Shown: piece by piece, positions 27,379 through 35,990 of the stretch | Numbering within the stretch: position 1 is the first letter of the stretch | Layout: each line of letters opens with the position of its first letter | Source: Lachnospiraceae bacterium | GTDB taxonomy: Bacteria; Bacillota; Clostridia; Lachnospirales; Lachnospiraceae | NCBI GenBank assembly: GCA_910575835.1 | Contig: CAJTGB010000012.1 | Location: 56,012 to 120,011 of the forward strand | DNA: 64,000 nucleotides | Direction: 5' to 3' | Notes under the pieces: model-generated | What the model was told of the DNA's origin: nothing | Seen by the model: only the letters and a program-made list of their open reading frames with translations | Database searches by the model: none | Translations under genes and position numbers: made by a program

Positions 27379-28287
27379 CTACCATTCTTCCCTTCTTGCT
27401 GCCCGCTCCGTTTTATAGGTATTATTTATGATCCTTTTAAGGTCTTCCACCGTATATCGGTATGCCGTATTGCAGAAATGACATTTTACCTCAATGTCTT
27501 CCCCGTCCGTAATCATCTCCTGGATCTCTTTTCTGCCAATGCTCACCACAGCTTTCTCCACGCGTTCCTTAGAACAGTTGCAGTAAAACTGCGTCGGCAT
27601 CGTATCCGTGATCTCCAGTCCGAGATTCTCAAAGAGCACCTCCAACAACTGCTCGGGTGTATATCCCCTGTCCAGCAGCGAAGTCACAGAAGAGACATTT
27701 TTCAGATTCTCCTCCAACTGACAGATAATCTTCTCCTCGGCAAAGGGCATCATCTGTATGATAAACCCTCCCGCACAGCGCACCGTATTATCCTTCTCCA
27801 TCAATACTCCGAGTCCTACCGAAGAAGGCACCTGCTCCGAATTCGCAAAATAATAGGTCAGATCTTCTGCAATCTCACTGGATACCAGAATCGTCTGCCC
27901 TGAATACGGCTCCTTAAGCCCCATATCCTTAATAACGGTAAGGAGCCCCACTCCGACTGCTCCTCCCACATCTAACTTCCCGTTCTTAGGCGGGAGCATC
28001 ACACCCGGATTCCCCGCATATCCCTTCACATTGGCATGACTGTCCGCCGTGACGGTAAGTCCCTCTATAGGCCCGTTCCCCCGGATCTGGAGGGTCAGCA
28101 TATCCGTATCATTCTTCATCATGCTGCCCATCATCGCTCCTGCCGTCAAGAGTCTTCCCAGCGCAGCAGCAGCCACCGGGCTGGCGTCATGATGCCGTCT
28201 TGCCGTCTCCACCGTCTGCCTTGTAGTCGCCGCAAACGCACGGATCTGGTTCCCTGCCGCCGTGGCCCTTACAATATAGTCTTCCAT
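27379..28287 (-). CDS. hslO: Redox-regulated chaperone Hsp33
   Basis: 302 aa. The N-terminal chaperone domain (GRLLTAGAMMGSMMKNDTDM, IRGNGPIEGLTVTAD, GGAVGVGLLTVIKD) is followed by a C-terminal zinc domain with CNC (236-238) and CHFC (269-272). Oxidation of these cysteines releases zinc and activates holdase function under oxidative stress. It lies between a methyltransferase gene (22 bp) and nadE (1 bp) on the same strand. Confidence 0.97.
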   Translation of the reverse strand: MEDYIVRATAAGNQIRAFAATTRQTVETARRHHDASPVAAAALGRLLTAGAMMGSMMKNDTDMLTLQIRGNGPIEGLTVTADSHANVKGYAGNPGVMLPPKNGKLDVGGAVGVGLLTVIKDMGLKEPYSGQTILVSSEIAEDLTYYFANSEQVPSSVGLGVLMEKDNTVRCAGGFIIQMMPFAEEKIICQLEENLKNVSSVTSLLDRGYTPEQLLEVLFENLGLEITDTMPTQFYCNCSKERVEKAVVSIGRKEIQEMITDGEDIEVKCHFCNTAYRYTVEDLKRIINNTYKTERAARREEW

Positions 28288-28309
28288 CCCTCTTAACCTC
28301 TCTTCGCTG

Positions 28310-29068
28310 TTACTTGCCGTATTCCTGTGCGATCACACAGATACGTCCGCTGGTATACATAGGCGCCTTCTTCGTATAAGCGTCATAAGCCGCAACATAA
28401 CGAAGCCCTGCCTTCTCGATCAGAGTCTTGATCTTCTCCAGCGTATAGGCCCTCTGATAATGAACTTCCTGATATCTCCGGTACAGATCCTTATCATCCT
28501 CGTTCTGCACAAACAATGTCAGTTGATACTCATTCATCTTGTCCTCAGGGTTATAATAATTATCCCAGATAAAGCTGCACTCTTCCCGCTCCTCCGCGAT
28601 CACCCGGTCTCCGAGAAGCTCCCGGTACTTATACTCCGTATTAAAATCAAACACAAAAATGCCCCGCGGATCAAGATAATTGTTCACCAGGCTGAATACT
28701 TCCTTTAATTCTCTTTCATCTGTAACATAATTGATGGAATCGCAGACACTCACGATCCCGCCGACCGTACCGTATAATTCAAAAGCCTGCATATCCTGCA
28801 GAAGATACAAAATATCATGGCCGCTCTTAAGCCTCTTCTCCATAGCGATCTCCAGCATGATCTCAGAATTGTCCACGCCGATCATATCATACCCTTTATC
28901 CGCAAGCAGCTCCGTCATATTGCCTGTCCCGCATCCAAGCTCCAAGACCATATTATTAGGAATATGATATTCCTTTAGTATCTCATCCAGATACTCCGCC
29001 CATTCCTCATAAGGTATATTATCCATAAAAATATCATATACCTCCGCAAAATTCGTATATGCCTGCAT
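28310..29068 (-). CDS. Class I SAM-dependent methyltransferase
   Basis: 252 aa from ATG 29068 (AAAGGAG six bases upstream; the ATG at 29089 overlaps that site). The SAM-binding motif is VLELGCGTGNMTELL, then MIGVDNSEIML. The FAEVYDIFMDNIPYEEWAEY opening matches a widespread Firmicutes family of small-molecule or unknown-substrate methyltransferases. It is the first gene of the unit with hslO and nadE. Substrate unknown. Confidence 0.9.
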   Translation of the reverse strand: MQAYTNFAEVYDIFMDNIPYEEWAEYLDEILKEYHIPNNMVLELGCGTGNMTELLADKGYDMIGVDNSEIMLEIAMEKRLKSGHDILYLLQDMQAFELYGTVGGIVSVCDSINYVTDERELKEVFSLVNNYLDPRGIFVFDFNTEYKYRELLGDRVIAEEREECSFIWDNYYNPEDKMNEYQLTLFVQNEDDKDLYRRYQEVHYQRAYTLEKIKTLIEKAGLRYVAAYDAYTKKAPMYTSGRICVIAQEYGK

Positions 29069-29148
29069 TTTGCTCTCCTTTAACTCCATATCATTATCAA
29101 TCTATCAAATTATTACCTGACGTCTGTCCATTGCAGTCAACTTCATAA

Positions 29149-29182
29149 AAGTGCATCCTTGCCATAAGGATACACTTTTTTA
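29149..29182. terminator. Terminator between the DUF6033-like gene and the methyltransferase
   Basis: AAGTGCATCCTT (29149-29160) pairs with AAGGATACACTT (29166-29177) with one mismatch. T-runs follow on both strands (T6 on plus, T4 on minus). It ends the minus-strand DUF6033-like pair. Confidence 0.8.
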
Positions 29183-29237
29183 ATTATAGCATGAGACGAA
29201 CTGTTTTTCAATTACTGATATCGAATTAAAATTGAAT

Positions 29238-29864
29238 TTAAAATTGAACTGGCACTGCTTTTTCTGCGTATCTCTTCCTTTCTGCCCGTATCTCAGCCTC
29301 GGCCCGCATCCGTGCCTCGATCCTCGCTTTTTCTGCGTATCTCTTCCTTTCTGCCTTCGCCTCAGCTTCGGCCCGCATCTGCGCCTCGATCCTCGCCCTT
29401 ACCTCCGGCTTCAGATCACCGCTTACATAGTGTGTGACCGTACCGTCTGGATGGATTACGATGCCGGAAGAATGGATCTCATGCCCCATAAGAGATAATT
29501 GTGCCTGACATCTTGGCAGCGAAGCATAATATTGCTGTATTTTTTCCTCGTAATAAGCCGCTTTCTTCGGATCATTAACCATCTGCTCCAGGATATTGGG
29601 CGCGATCACGACATTCCCTGTTCCTGACGTTGCCGCCCCGATACTGTCGATACTTTGCTGGTCTTTCCCAACGCTTTGAATCATTACATTGCCATATCTT
29701 TGCTTCAGATATTCCTGATATATTTCTGTTTTAGATGTATCCGCTGTTCTCCCGGCTCCTTGTAACAAATCCTTAAAAACGAATGTGCCGACGTCTGTTT
29801 TCTGCATTTTACCCGTATGCCTATCCACACCCGCCAACACAGCATAGATGCCAGAGATATCCAT
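29238..29864 (-). CDS. DUF6033-like protein with tandem C-terminal repeats
   Basis: 208 aa, no signal or membrane segment. The core (about 45-150: EYLKQRYGNVMIQSVGKDQQ, VVIAPNILEQMVNDPKKAAY, GIVIHPDGTVTHYVSG) matches what I know as DUF6033, a Clostridia family of unknown function. The tail (about 158-203) has two 23-residue copies rich in Ala, Glu, Arg and Lys (MRAEAEAKAERKRYAEKA), predicted as a charged helix and encoded by two 69-bp DNA repeats. The ribosome site is GGGAGAGGAG. The neighbouring upstream gene shares the core pattern. The family call is from memory. Confidence 0.75.
   Translation of the reverse strand: MDISGIYAVLAGVDRHTGKMQKTDVGTFVFKDLLQGAGRTADTSKTEIYQEYLKQRYGNVMIQSVGKDQQSIDSIGAATSGTGNVVIAPNILEQMVNDPKKAAYYEEKIQQYYASLPRCQAQLSLMGHEIHSSGIVIHPDGTVTHYVSGDLKPEVRARIEAQMRAEAEAKAERKRYAEKARIEARMRAEAEIRAERKRYAEKAVPVQF
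29258..29395. repeat. 69-bp tandem repeat within the DUF6033-like gene
   Basis: Two units starting at 29258 and 29327, opening with CTTTTTCTGCGTATCTCTTC. They encode the duplicated 23-residue helical tail. High DNA identity suggests a recent duplication. Confidence 0.75.
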
Positions 29865-29909
29865 AAATGCTCCTCTCCCTTCCGCTCTTTTTTCTGTCTG
29901 ATCTTATAA

Positions 29910-30896
29910 TCACAGGAACAAATCCTTCCCTGCAAGCCGGCTCTGAAGATAATGCATATTCTCATACTCCTGCAGTCTCCGCCTGTCGGCGCCCTCTTCC
30001 ATAATACGGATATATTTTACGCGCAATTGATACTTCCTGTCCTGCTCGGCCTCGAATAATTCCTGCTCTTCCTTCGTAGGACCGGTAAGTCTGCCGCCGC
30101 TGCTGGTAACCGTACAGTTCCTTACGTCTCCGTTCTCATCTAAGTCAAATACATAGCTTTTACTGACCTGATGTTCTGCCACATCCATTCCATAAGAAGC
30201 TGCCACCGTGTTATCCCAGCGGTCGTAATCTGCCTTCCATTCCTGCAGCTTTGCCATGATCTGCCGGGCATAGGCAGGATCCGCGTCCATCTTCTGCTGC
30301 AAACTCTCCGGCACAAGAACCGCGATCCGTCCGGGACCGATACTGCCGTAATTCCTCTGCAGATCTCCTCGGGTCTGGGGCGGGTTCGGACCAGTGGGCC
30401 GCCAGTCATTCAACGCGTCCGCGCTGGTGTCTGGCCGGAAATATTTCCAAAAAGGAAAATCATTCCTCTGCCAGTTAGAGGGAGAGATATCTGCATTCCC
30501 AACATGGGTTATGACACTGTACTGCGAGAAGGCGTCGGCAAAATTCGCCGCCCCCGTAATTCCAGAAGCATATGCCCTGCTAAGGACCGATATATAATCC
30601 GTGCCTCCTGCCATCTTCAATGCATACGCTTTTCGGAATGCATTTGCAGCATTTTTATCGGTAATCTTGCTCAACCGCTCCTCATACGACTCGCCCATAT
30701 AACTTCCGGCTGCTCCCCCTCCTGTTCCTTCCTTCAAAGCGCCCGGCCCGGCCGGCTGCTCTGCGCTCACTTCGGATATCCTTGCGGCCGCAAGCTTCGC
30801 AAAACTCATGCCCTTGACTGCGTCGGACAAGCCTTTCTTCTGATACAGACCTGCCAATTCACACCAGCTCAATTGATCTGTTACTCCAATATCCAT
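29910..30896 (-). CDS. Hypothetical protein related to the adjacent DUF6033-like protein
   Basis: 328 aa from ATG 30896 (AAAGGAG eight bases upstream). No signal peptide or membrane segment. The C-terminal half has the same order of features as its neighbour: IAVLVPESLQQKMDADPAYA, a helical stretch, GMDV, then YVFDLDENGDVRNCTVTSSG. The N-terminal half (about 80-165) is helical with a Trp/Pro-rich stretch (WRPTGPNPPQ). I do not recognise a named family. It lies 45 bp upstream of the DUF6033-like gene on the same strand, so the two are probably co-expressed paralogues or partners. Confidence 0.75.
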   Translation of the reverse strand: MDIGVTDQLSWCELAGLYQKKGLSDAVKGMSFAKLAAARISEVSAEQPAGPGALKEGTGGGAAGSYMGESYEERLSKITDKNAANAFRKAYALKMAGGTDYISVLSRAYASGITGAANFADAFSQYSVITHVGNADISPSNWQRNDFPFWKYFRPDTSADALNDWRPTGPNPPQTRGDLQRNYGSIGPGRIAVLVPESLQQKMDADPAYARQIMAKLQEWKADYDRWDNTVAASYGMDVAEHQVSKSYVFDLDENGDVRNCTVTSSGGRLTGPTKEEQELFEAEQDRKYQLRVKYIRIMEEGADRRRLQEYENMHYLQSRLAGKDLFL

Positions 30897-31017
30897 TCTC
30901 ATTTCTCCTTTCATGATCAGCCTTATACCGGCATTTATCTGATATATCGGCAGGGCTTTCCGAATTCTTGGGAGGAATGGAACGAAAGGAAGTTTTAGCG
31001 GAATAAAAAGAATGATA

Positions 31018-33528
31018 TCATTTGACCCCTTCTGTCTCTATGATGAACTTGGTGCTTCCTCTCATTCCTTCTTTGATCCCTGCGAAGGACTGGTATTTCC
31101 TGCCAAGTTCTGACATTGTGTCGATCCTGGATTTTACGGACTGGATATCGTTATCGTATACGTCCGTCAGCTTATCGATACCGGAGCTCTTGAATTCTGA
31201 CATACCGTCTGCAAGCTGCTGATTGCCGTCTGCCAAGGCTCCGGCTCCGTCTGCAAGCTGCTGATTGCCCGCCGCAAGCGCTCCGGCTCCGTCCGCTAAC
31301 TTCTGATTGCCTTCCAGCAAGGCTCCGGCTCCGTCTGCAAGCTGCTGATTACCCGCCAGCAAAGCTCCGGCTCCGTCCGCCAACTTCTGATTGCCATCCG
31401 CAAGCGCTCCGGCTCCGTCTGCTAACTTCTGATTACCTGCTGCCAACACACTCGCCCCGTCCGATACCCGCTTAGCACCGTCCGCCAATTGACTGATTCC
31501 TTTTGACAGCGCCGGACCGCTCTGCATAAGCTTAGACGCCCCTGCCGCCAACTGTCCGCCGGACTGGTTCAAGACCGTAACGCCGGCTTTCAGATCTGCG
31601 GCTCCGTTTGCTAACCCATTGGCTCCTTCAGCCAGAGAAGATGCTCCGCTGTCGATCTGACAGAGCCCCGCCTGCAAACTCTGCGTTCCCTGATATAATC
31701 CGCAGAATGCATTCGATACATCAGCCGTCTGCTGCGCCGCCTGATCCGCCGCTCCCCTGGCACCTGCCACATGGCCGCTTGCCTCCGATATCGCGCTTGC
31801 CGCGCCGGCGATCGCCGTATTCACCTCCGCCGATATATCCGCGGGCTGCTCTGCATATATACTGTAAACCGCCGCACGTATCGTACCTTCATCCACAACA
31901 TCTCCATATGCCGCCATGATCGTCTGTACCGCGCTTTCCTGTCCTATTATATCCGGTTGTTTTGCTTCCGCCTGCGATATCCCTATATTCCCAAGGATAC
32001 ATTCTGCCTCATACAGCCGTTCCGACGCCATTCCAAGTTCATATTGCGCCCCTTCATTCAGCGTACCCGCACCCGACAGGCTTGCGTACAAAGGCGCATA
32101 TCCCTGAACCAGCTCGTCGGCTCCGTTCCTGACCTGACTGACGGCTCCCTGAAGCTTCTGTGCTCCTTCCTTTACCCCGTTTGCTCCATCGCTTACCTGC
32201 GCCGCTCCTCCTTCCAGCTGTCCCACTCCCTGCGTATAACTGGTCACTCCGTCGGCCAAAGCATCGACTCCGCCGATCAGTTCACCGCTCTTACTGTTCA
32301 GCTCTTCTGCTCCGTCTGTCACAGCCTTCGATCCTTCCTCCAGTTCCTTGGAACCTGCCGCCGCATCCTTAGATCCTTTTGCAAGCTCCTTCGCCCCGTT
32401 TTCCGCTTCCTTAGAACCTGCCGCCAATTCTCTTGCTCCGCTTGCAGCTTCCCTTGAACCGTCCGCAAGCTTCCTCGCTCCGCTTACCGCTTCTTTGGAA
32501 CCATCGGCAAGCTCGCTTGCCCCGCCTGCGGCTTCCCTCGAACCGTCCGCAAGCTTCTTCGCCCCGTCCGACGCGTCTCTCGAACCGTCCGCAAGCTGTG
32601 CGGATGCGTCTTCCAGTTCGTTCAGAGAGTCTTCAAGGCTGTCAAAATCATTGACGCCGCTCAGATCAAACTCATTCATGATCTCGGCGGAAACAACCGT
32701 GACCGTCGGCCCCACTGAGGCATCCTCAACATCCGCCGTGACCGTAATGCTCTCCGGGATATCGATATCAGCGTCTTCAAGCTTCAGATTCTCGGTCAGC
32801 CCCGGGAAGCCAAGCCCTACAACAATGTTCTTATCCGCATCCGACATGATCTTACCGTTGTCGATCGTGACGTTTGTATACTCGTCGTTCGGAAGCATCA
32901 TCGCTGTCACGGCGGTAAACGGCGTATACATCTCCGACTTTTCACCGTTGATCTCAACCGTCTCTTTTGCATGATTCTCATAATCGATATGAATCTCGAC
33001 CCTGCCGGTCTTCCCCTCCAGGTCTTCGGCTTTGACAGCCTTCCCGTTCAGCTTATAGGTTATCTTCACATCCACCGGCAGTTTTTCATCGGACGTTCCC
33101 TGATAGTAGATGTCGTTCCCTTCTGATTTCCATTTCAAATCTTTACCGCTTCCTTTTGTGAACTCCTCATCGCCCTTAATATTCCGAATATCCTTCAGCC
33201 CGGAAGCATCCGCTAATTCTCCGTTCTCCGGGTTCTTGATCCATTCCGTCACGGTGGCGCTGCTTACGTTCCCGGCGGCGTCTGCCTTTACATAGACGGA
33301 TTCTTCCTTGAAGACGCCTTCCGTATCTTCACTGCTCTTCGTCCCTTGTGCGTTTTCGGTTCCCTGTTTACCTTCCAGTACCGATCCGGCTGCCTGTTCA
33401 AGCATCTCTGCGGTCTCTTCCTTTGCCATAGCCACCGTACCGGACGTCTGATAATTATATGCTCCGACCGCCCCTGTTGCCACCGCAACAGCCATCGCTC
33501 TTGCTATCACTTTTTTATTCCTGTTCAT
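31018..33528 (-). CDS. Exported repeat-rich coiled-coil protein (YhgE/Pip-like LADG repeats)
   Basis: 836 aa from ATG 33528 (AGGAGG upstream). A signal peptide (about 1-36, ending AMA) is followed by a beta-rich region (about 70-290). A first array of seven 14-residue repeats of the form LADGSREAAGGAxE covers about 310-410. A helical middle (about 420-680) follows, then a second array of 14-residue repeats LADGAGALADGNQ (five regular, one degenerate, one partial). No C-terminal membrane helix is seen, unlike full YhgE/Pip. Such repeats form long helical rods or pores in envelope proteins. It follows the MMPL-type transporter gene in the same TetR-controlled unit, so the two probably work together across the envelope. 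Confidence 0.8.
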   Translation of the reverse strand: MNRNKKVIARAMAVAVATGAVGAYNYQTSGTVAMAKEETAEMLEQAAGSVLEGKQGTENAQGTKSSEDTEGVFKEESVYVKADAAGNVSSATVTEWIKNPENGELADASGLKDIRNIKGDEEFTKGSGKDLKWKSEGNDIYYQGTSDEKLPVDVKITYKLNGKAVKAEDLEGKTGRVEIHIDYENHAKETVEINGEKSEMYTPFTAVTAMMLPNDEYTNVTIDNGKIMSDADKNIVVGLGFPGLTENLKLEDADIDIPESITVTADVEDASVGPTVTVVSAEIMNEFDLSGVNDFDSLEDSLNELEDASAQLADGSRDASDGAKKLADGSREAAGGASELADGSKEAVSGARKLADGSREAASGARELAAGSKEAENGAKELAKGSKDAAAGSKELEEGSKAVTDGAEELNSKSGELIGGVDALADGVTSYTQGVGQLEGGAAQVSDGANGVKEGAQKLQGAVSQVRNGADELVQGYAPLYASLSGAGTLNEGAQYELGMASERLYEAECILGNIGISQAEAKQPDIIGQESAVQTIMAAYGDVVDEGTIRAAVYSIYAEQPADISAEVNTAIAGAASAISEASGHVAGARGAADQAAQQTADVSNAFCGLYQGTQSLQAGLCQIDSGASSLAEGANGLANGAADLKAGVTVLNQSGGQLAAGASKLMQSGPALSKGISQLADGAKRVSDGASVLAAGNQKLADGAGALADGNQKLADGAGALLAGNQQLADGAGALLEGNQKLADGAGALAAGNQQLADGAGALADGNQQLADGMSEFKSSGIDKLTDVYDNDIQSVKSRIDTMSELGRKYQSFAGIKEGMRGSTKFIIETEGVK
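31205..31445. repeat. 42-bp coding repeats (second array)
   Basis: About six tandem 42-bp units containing GCTCCGGCTCCGTC, each encoding one LADGAGAL-type 14-residue repeat. A second set of 42-bp units encoding a diverged version lies at about 32300-32620. Confidence 0.8.
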
Positions 33529-33626
33529 AATAATACCTCCTGATCTCACAATAACTTTTTAAACTATCTATCTTTACCAGCCGTCTGTCTACCTGTATTC
33601 AACCTGACTGTTACAGCCTCCGTATC

Positions 33627-35750
33627 TTACTGCGGACACTCCGTCATGGAATCCGTATGCTTCTCTTTCTTCTTAGCCTTTATCTTCCCTGGCAGGAATC
33701 CTCTGCTGGTCTTCACGATCACCCGGTCGAATACCATGAACATGGACGGAAGGATCAGCACGACAACCGCCATACTGATGATCGCTCCTCTTGCCATCAA
33801 GATACATAAGGAACTGATCATATCAATGTTCGAATATAATCCCACGCCGACGGTCGCCGCGAAGAAGCTCAGCGCACTCACCATAATGGATTGTGCAGAT
33901 ACCTGATGCGCGATCGTGACCGCGTCGTATTTGCTCCTGCCCTGGCTCCGCTCCCGCTTATATCTGGTCGTCATCAGGATCGCGTAATCCACCGTCGAAC
34001 CAAGCTGTATCGTCCCGATCACGATGGACGCCACGAATGGCAGCTTCGTCCCGGTATAGAACGGAATCCCCATATTGACGAATATCGCGAATTCGATCAC
34101 GCCCACCAGGATAAACGGCAGCGATATGGACTGGAACAGTATCAATATGATGATAAATATAATTCCGATGGATACCACGCTTACCGTCCTGAAATCCTTA
34201 TCCGTGATGGTGATCAGATCTGCCGTAAGCGGACCTTCTCCTACCAGCATCGCTTTCTCGTCGTACTGATCCATGATCTCATTGATCTCGGCGATCTGCT
34301 GATTCACCTCGTCCGACGCTACCTTATATAGAGAGTTCACCATTACCATCTGGTATTTATCCGTCTTCAGCATACTGGTGACCGACTCCGGGAGCATATC
34401 CGAAGGGATCCCCGGGCCGACCAGTTTATCCAGTCCAAGCGCCCATTTGACACCGTCCACCTTCTCAATCTTCTTTAACATCTTTCCTACATCCGAAGAC
34501 GGTACAGAGCTGTCGAGAAGAAGGATATGCGTCGTATTCATTTCATAATCTTCCTTCAGCTTTTCATTTGCAATAATACTGGGAAGCTCCTTAGGCAGCG
34601 TCTCATCCAGGTTGTAGTAGACCCCTGTGTGGTTATTTCCATAAACCGCAGGAACCAGCAGTATCAGAAATGCCGCTACATACCAGAGATAACGCTTCGT
34701 TACCTTCTGAGACAGTTTCCCGATATCCGGGAGCAGCGGTTTGTGCTTCGTCTTCTCGATCACCTTGTCACAGCAAAGGATCATGGACGGCAGAACCGTC
34801 ACACAGGCGATCACTCCAAATACCACGCCCTTCGCCATGACCACTCCGATGTCAAGCCCCAGGGTAAAGCTCATGAAGCACAGTGCGATAAATCCGGCGA
34901 TCGTCGTGACCGAGCTTCCTACTACCGATGAAAATGTATGGGAGATCGCGTGCGCCATCGCCCGCTTCTTATCTCCGTGATACCGTATCTGCTGCTCTTC
35001 ATAGCTGTGCATCAGGAATATGGAATAATCCAGCGTCACTCCAAGCTGCAGCACCGCCGCCAGAGCCTTCGTAATGTATGAGATCTCTCCCAGGAAATAA
35101 TTGCTTCCCAGGTTATATAGTATCGCCATCCCGATACTTAAGAGAAACAGAACCGGCACGAAGAAGGATTCCATTGTAATGCCAAGCACCAGCACCGCCA
35201 GCGCAACCGCGATCAATACATAGAGCGGCGTCTCCTTCTCGGCTAGATTCTTCGTATCTGTCACGATCGCGGACATACCGCTTAAGAAGCACTGCTTCCC
35301 TGCCGTCTTCCTGATCTCTTCGATGGCACCCATCGTACCGTCCGCCGAAGTTCCTTCATCGAAGAAGATCGCCATCATCGTACCCGTATCGGAATTGAAT
35401 ACCTCATAGAGTTCATCCGGGAGCATACTCTCCGGAATTGAGATATCCATCACGGAATCATACCACAAGACATTCTCCACATGCCCGATTTTCTCAATGT
35501 CCTCCTTAAGCTTCACAACATCCTTGCTCTCCATGCCATCCACGATGAACATGGAGAAGGCTCCCGTTCCGAAATCCTCCACCATAATATCCTGCCCCTT
35601 CATGGTCTCGATATCCTTCGGAAGATATGTCAGAACATCATAATTCACTCTGGTATTCACATACCCCAATACTGAAGGTATCAGCAGCAATATACTGATG
35701 ATCAATATCGGTATCCGAAACTTTACCACCTTTTTCCCAAACTGAACCAT
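33627..35750 (-). CDS. MMPL/RND-type membrane transporter
   Basis: 707 aa from ATG 35750 (AAGGAG upstream; longer start rejected). Twelve membrane helices in two halves of six with two large external loops, characteristic of the MMPL/RND superfamily. IGTIQLGSTVDYAILMTTRY and LQLGVTLDYSIFLMHSYEEQ are the paired helix-4 motifs. MMPL proteins export lipids, glycolipids or hydrophobic compounds. Transcribed from a promoter overlapped by a TetR-type operator; the repeat-rich exported protein follows 98 bp downstream. Substrate unknown. Confidence 0.92.
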   Translation of the reverse strand: MVQFGKKVVKFRIPILIISILLLIPSVLGYVNTRVNYDVLTYLPKDIETMKGQDIMVEDFGTGAFSMFIVDGMESKDVVKLKEDIEKIGHVENVLWYDSVMDISIPESMLPDELYEVFNSDTGTMMAIFFDEGTSADGTMGAIEEIRKTAGKQCFLSGMSAIVTDTKNLAEKETPLYVLIAVALAVLVLGITMESFFVPVLFLLSIGMAILYNLGSNYFLGEISYITKALAAVLQLGVTLDYSIFLMHSYEEQQIRYHGDKKRAMAHAISHTFSSVVGSSVTTIAGFIALCFMSFTLGLDIGVVMAKGVVFGVIACVTVLPSMILCCDKVIEKTKHKPLLPDIGKLSQKVTKRYLWYVAAFLILLVPAVYGNNHTGVYYNLDETLPKELPSIIANEKLKEDYEMNTTHILLLDSSVPSSDVGKMLKKIEKVDGVKWALGLDKLVGPGIPSDMLPESVTSMLKTDKYQMVMVNSLYKVASDEVNQQIAEINEIMDQYDEKAMLVGEGPLTADLITITDKDFRTVSVVSIGIIFIIILILFQSISLPFILVGVIEFAIFVNMGIPFYTGTKLPFVASIVIGTIQLGSTVDYAILMTTRYKRERSQGRSKYDAVTIAHQVSAQSIMVSALSFFAATVGVGLYSNIDMISSLCILMARGAIISMAVVVLILPSMFMVFDRVIVKTSRGFLPGKIKAKKKEKHTDSMTECPQ

Positions 35751-35784
35751 AATCACCTGCTCCTTTTCTCTTTTACTACTTTTA

Positions 35785-35872
35785 TGACTGTTGGTCATTT
35801 CTTACAATATGCACTATACTACAAAAATGACTAACAGTCAATACTTTTTCTAAAAATTTTGACTTTTGGTCA
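35785..35872. promoter_or_regulatory. Three TGAC-N5-GTCA operators for the TetR regulator
   Basis: Three 13-bp palindromes: TGACTGTTGGTCA (35785-35797), TGACTAACAGTCA (35828-35840), TGACTTTTGGTCA (35860-35872), with centres 43 and 32 bp apart. The middle one overlaps the -35 of the transporter promoter. They lie between the transporter and the divergent tetR gene, so they are probably its operators. Confidence 0.78.
35813..35841 (-). promoter_or_regulatory. Promoter of the MMPL transporter unit
   Basis: Minus strand TTGACT (35836-35841), 17-bp spacer, TATAGT (35813-35818). The -35 is within the middle TGAC/GTCA operator and the operator at 35785-35797 is just downstream. Confidence 0.75.
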
Positions 35873-35889
35873 TTTTCATCAAAAAGCAC

Positions 35890-35919
35890 TTGAAAATGTT
35901 TTTATTATATGGGTATAAT
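35890..35919 (+). promoter_or_regulatory. Promoter of the tetR gene
   Basis: TTGAAA (35890-35895), 18-bp spacer, TATAAT (35914-35919). The third operator ends 17 bp upstream, which would allow autoregulation. Confidence 0.65.
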
Positions 35920-35990
35920 AAGCCATGGTCATGACTCCTAAAAGGCCGTGTTATCCATGCAGACCGCTATGAAAGGATTGTGGAATTATA

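Noticed and set aside
30171..30998. Plus-strand frame of 275 codons
   Set aside because: Antisense to the 328-aa hypothetical gene, which has a good ribosome site and a partner gene.
31205..31445. Regular 42-bp repeats resembling a CRISPR array
   Set aside because: The repeats are contiguous without unique spacers, are multiples of three, and encode 14-residue protein repeats.
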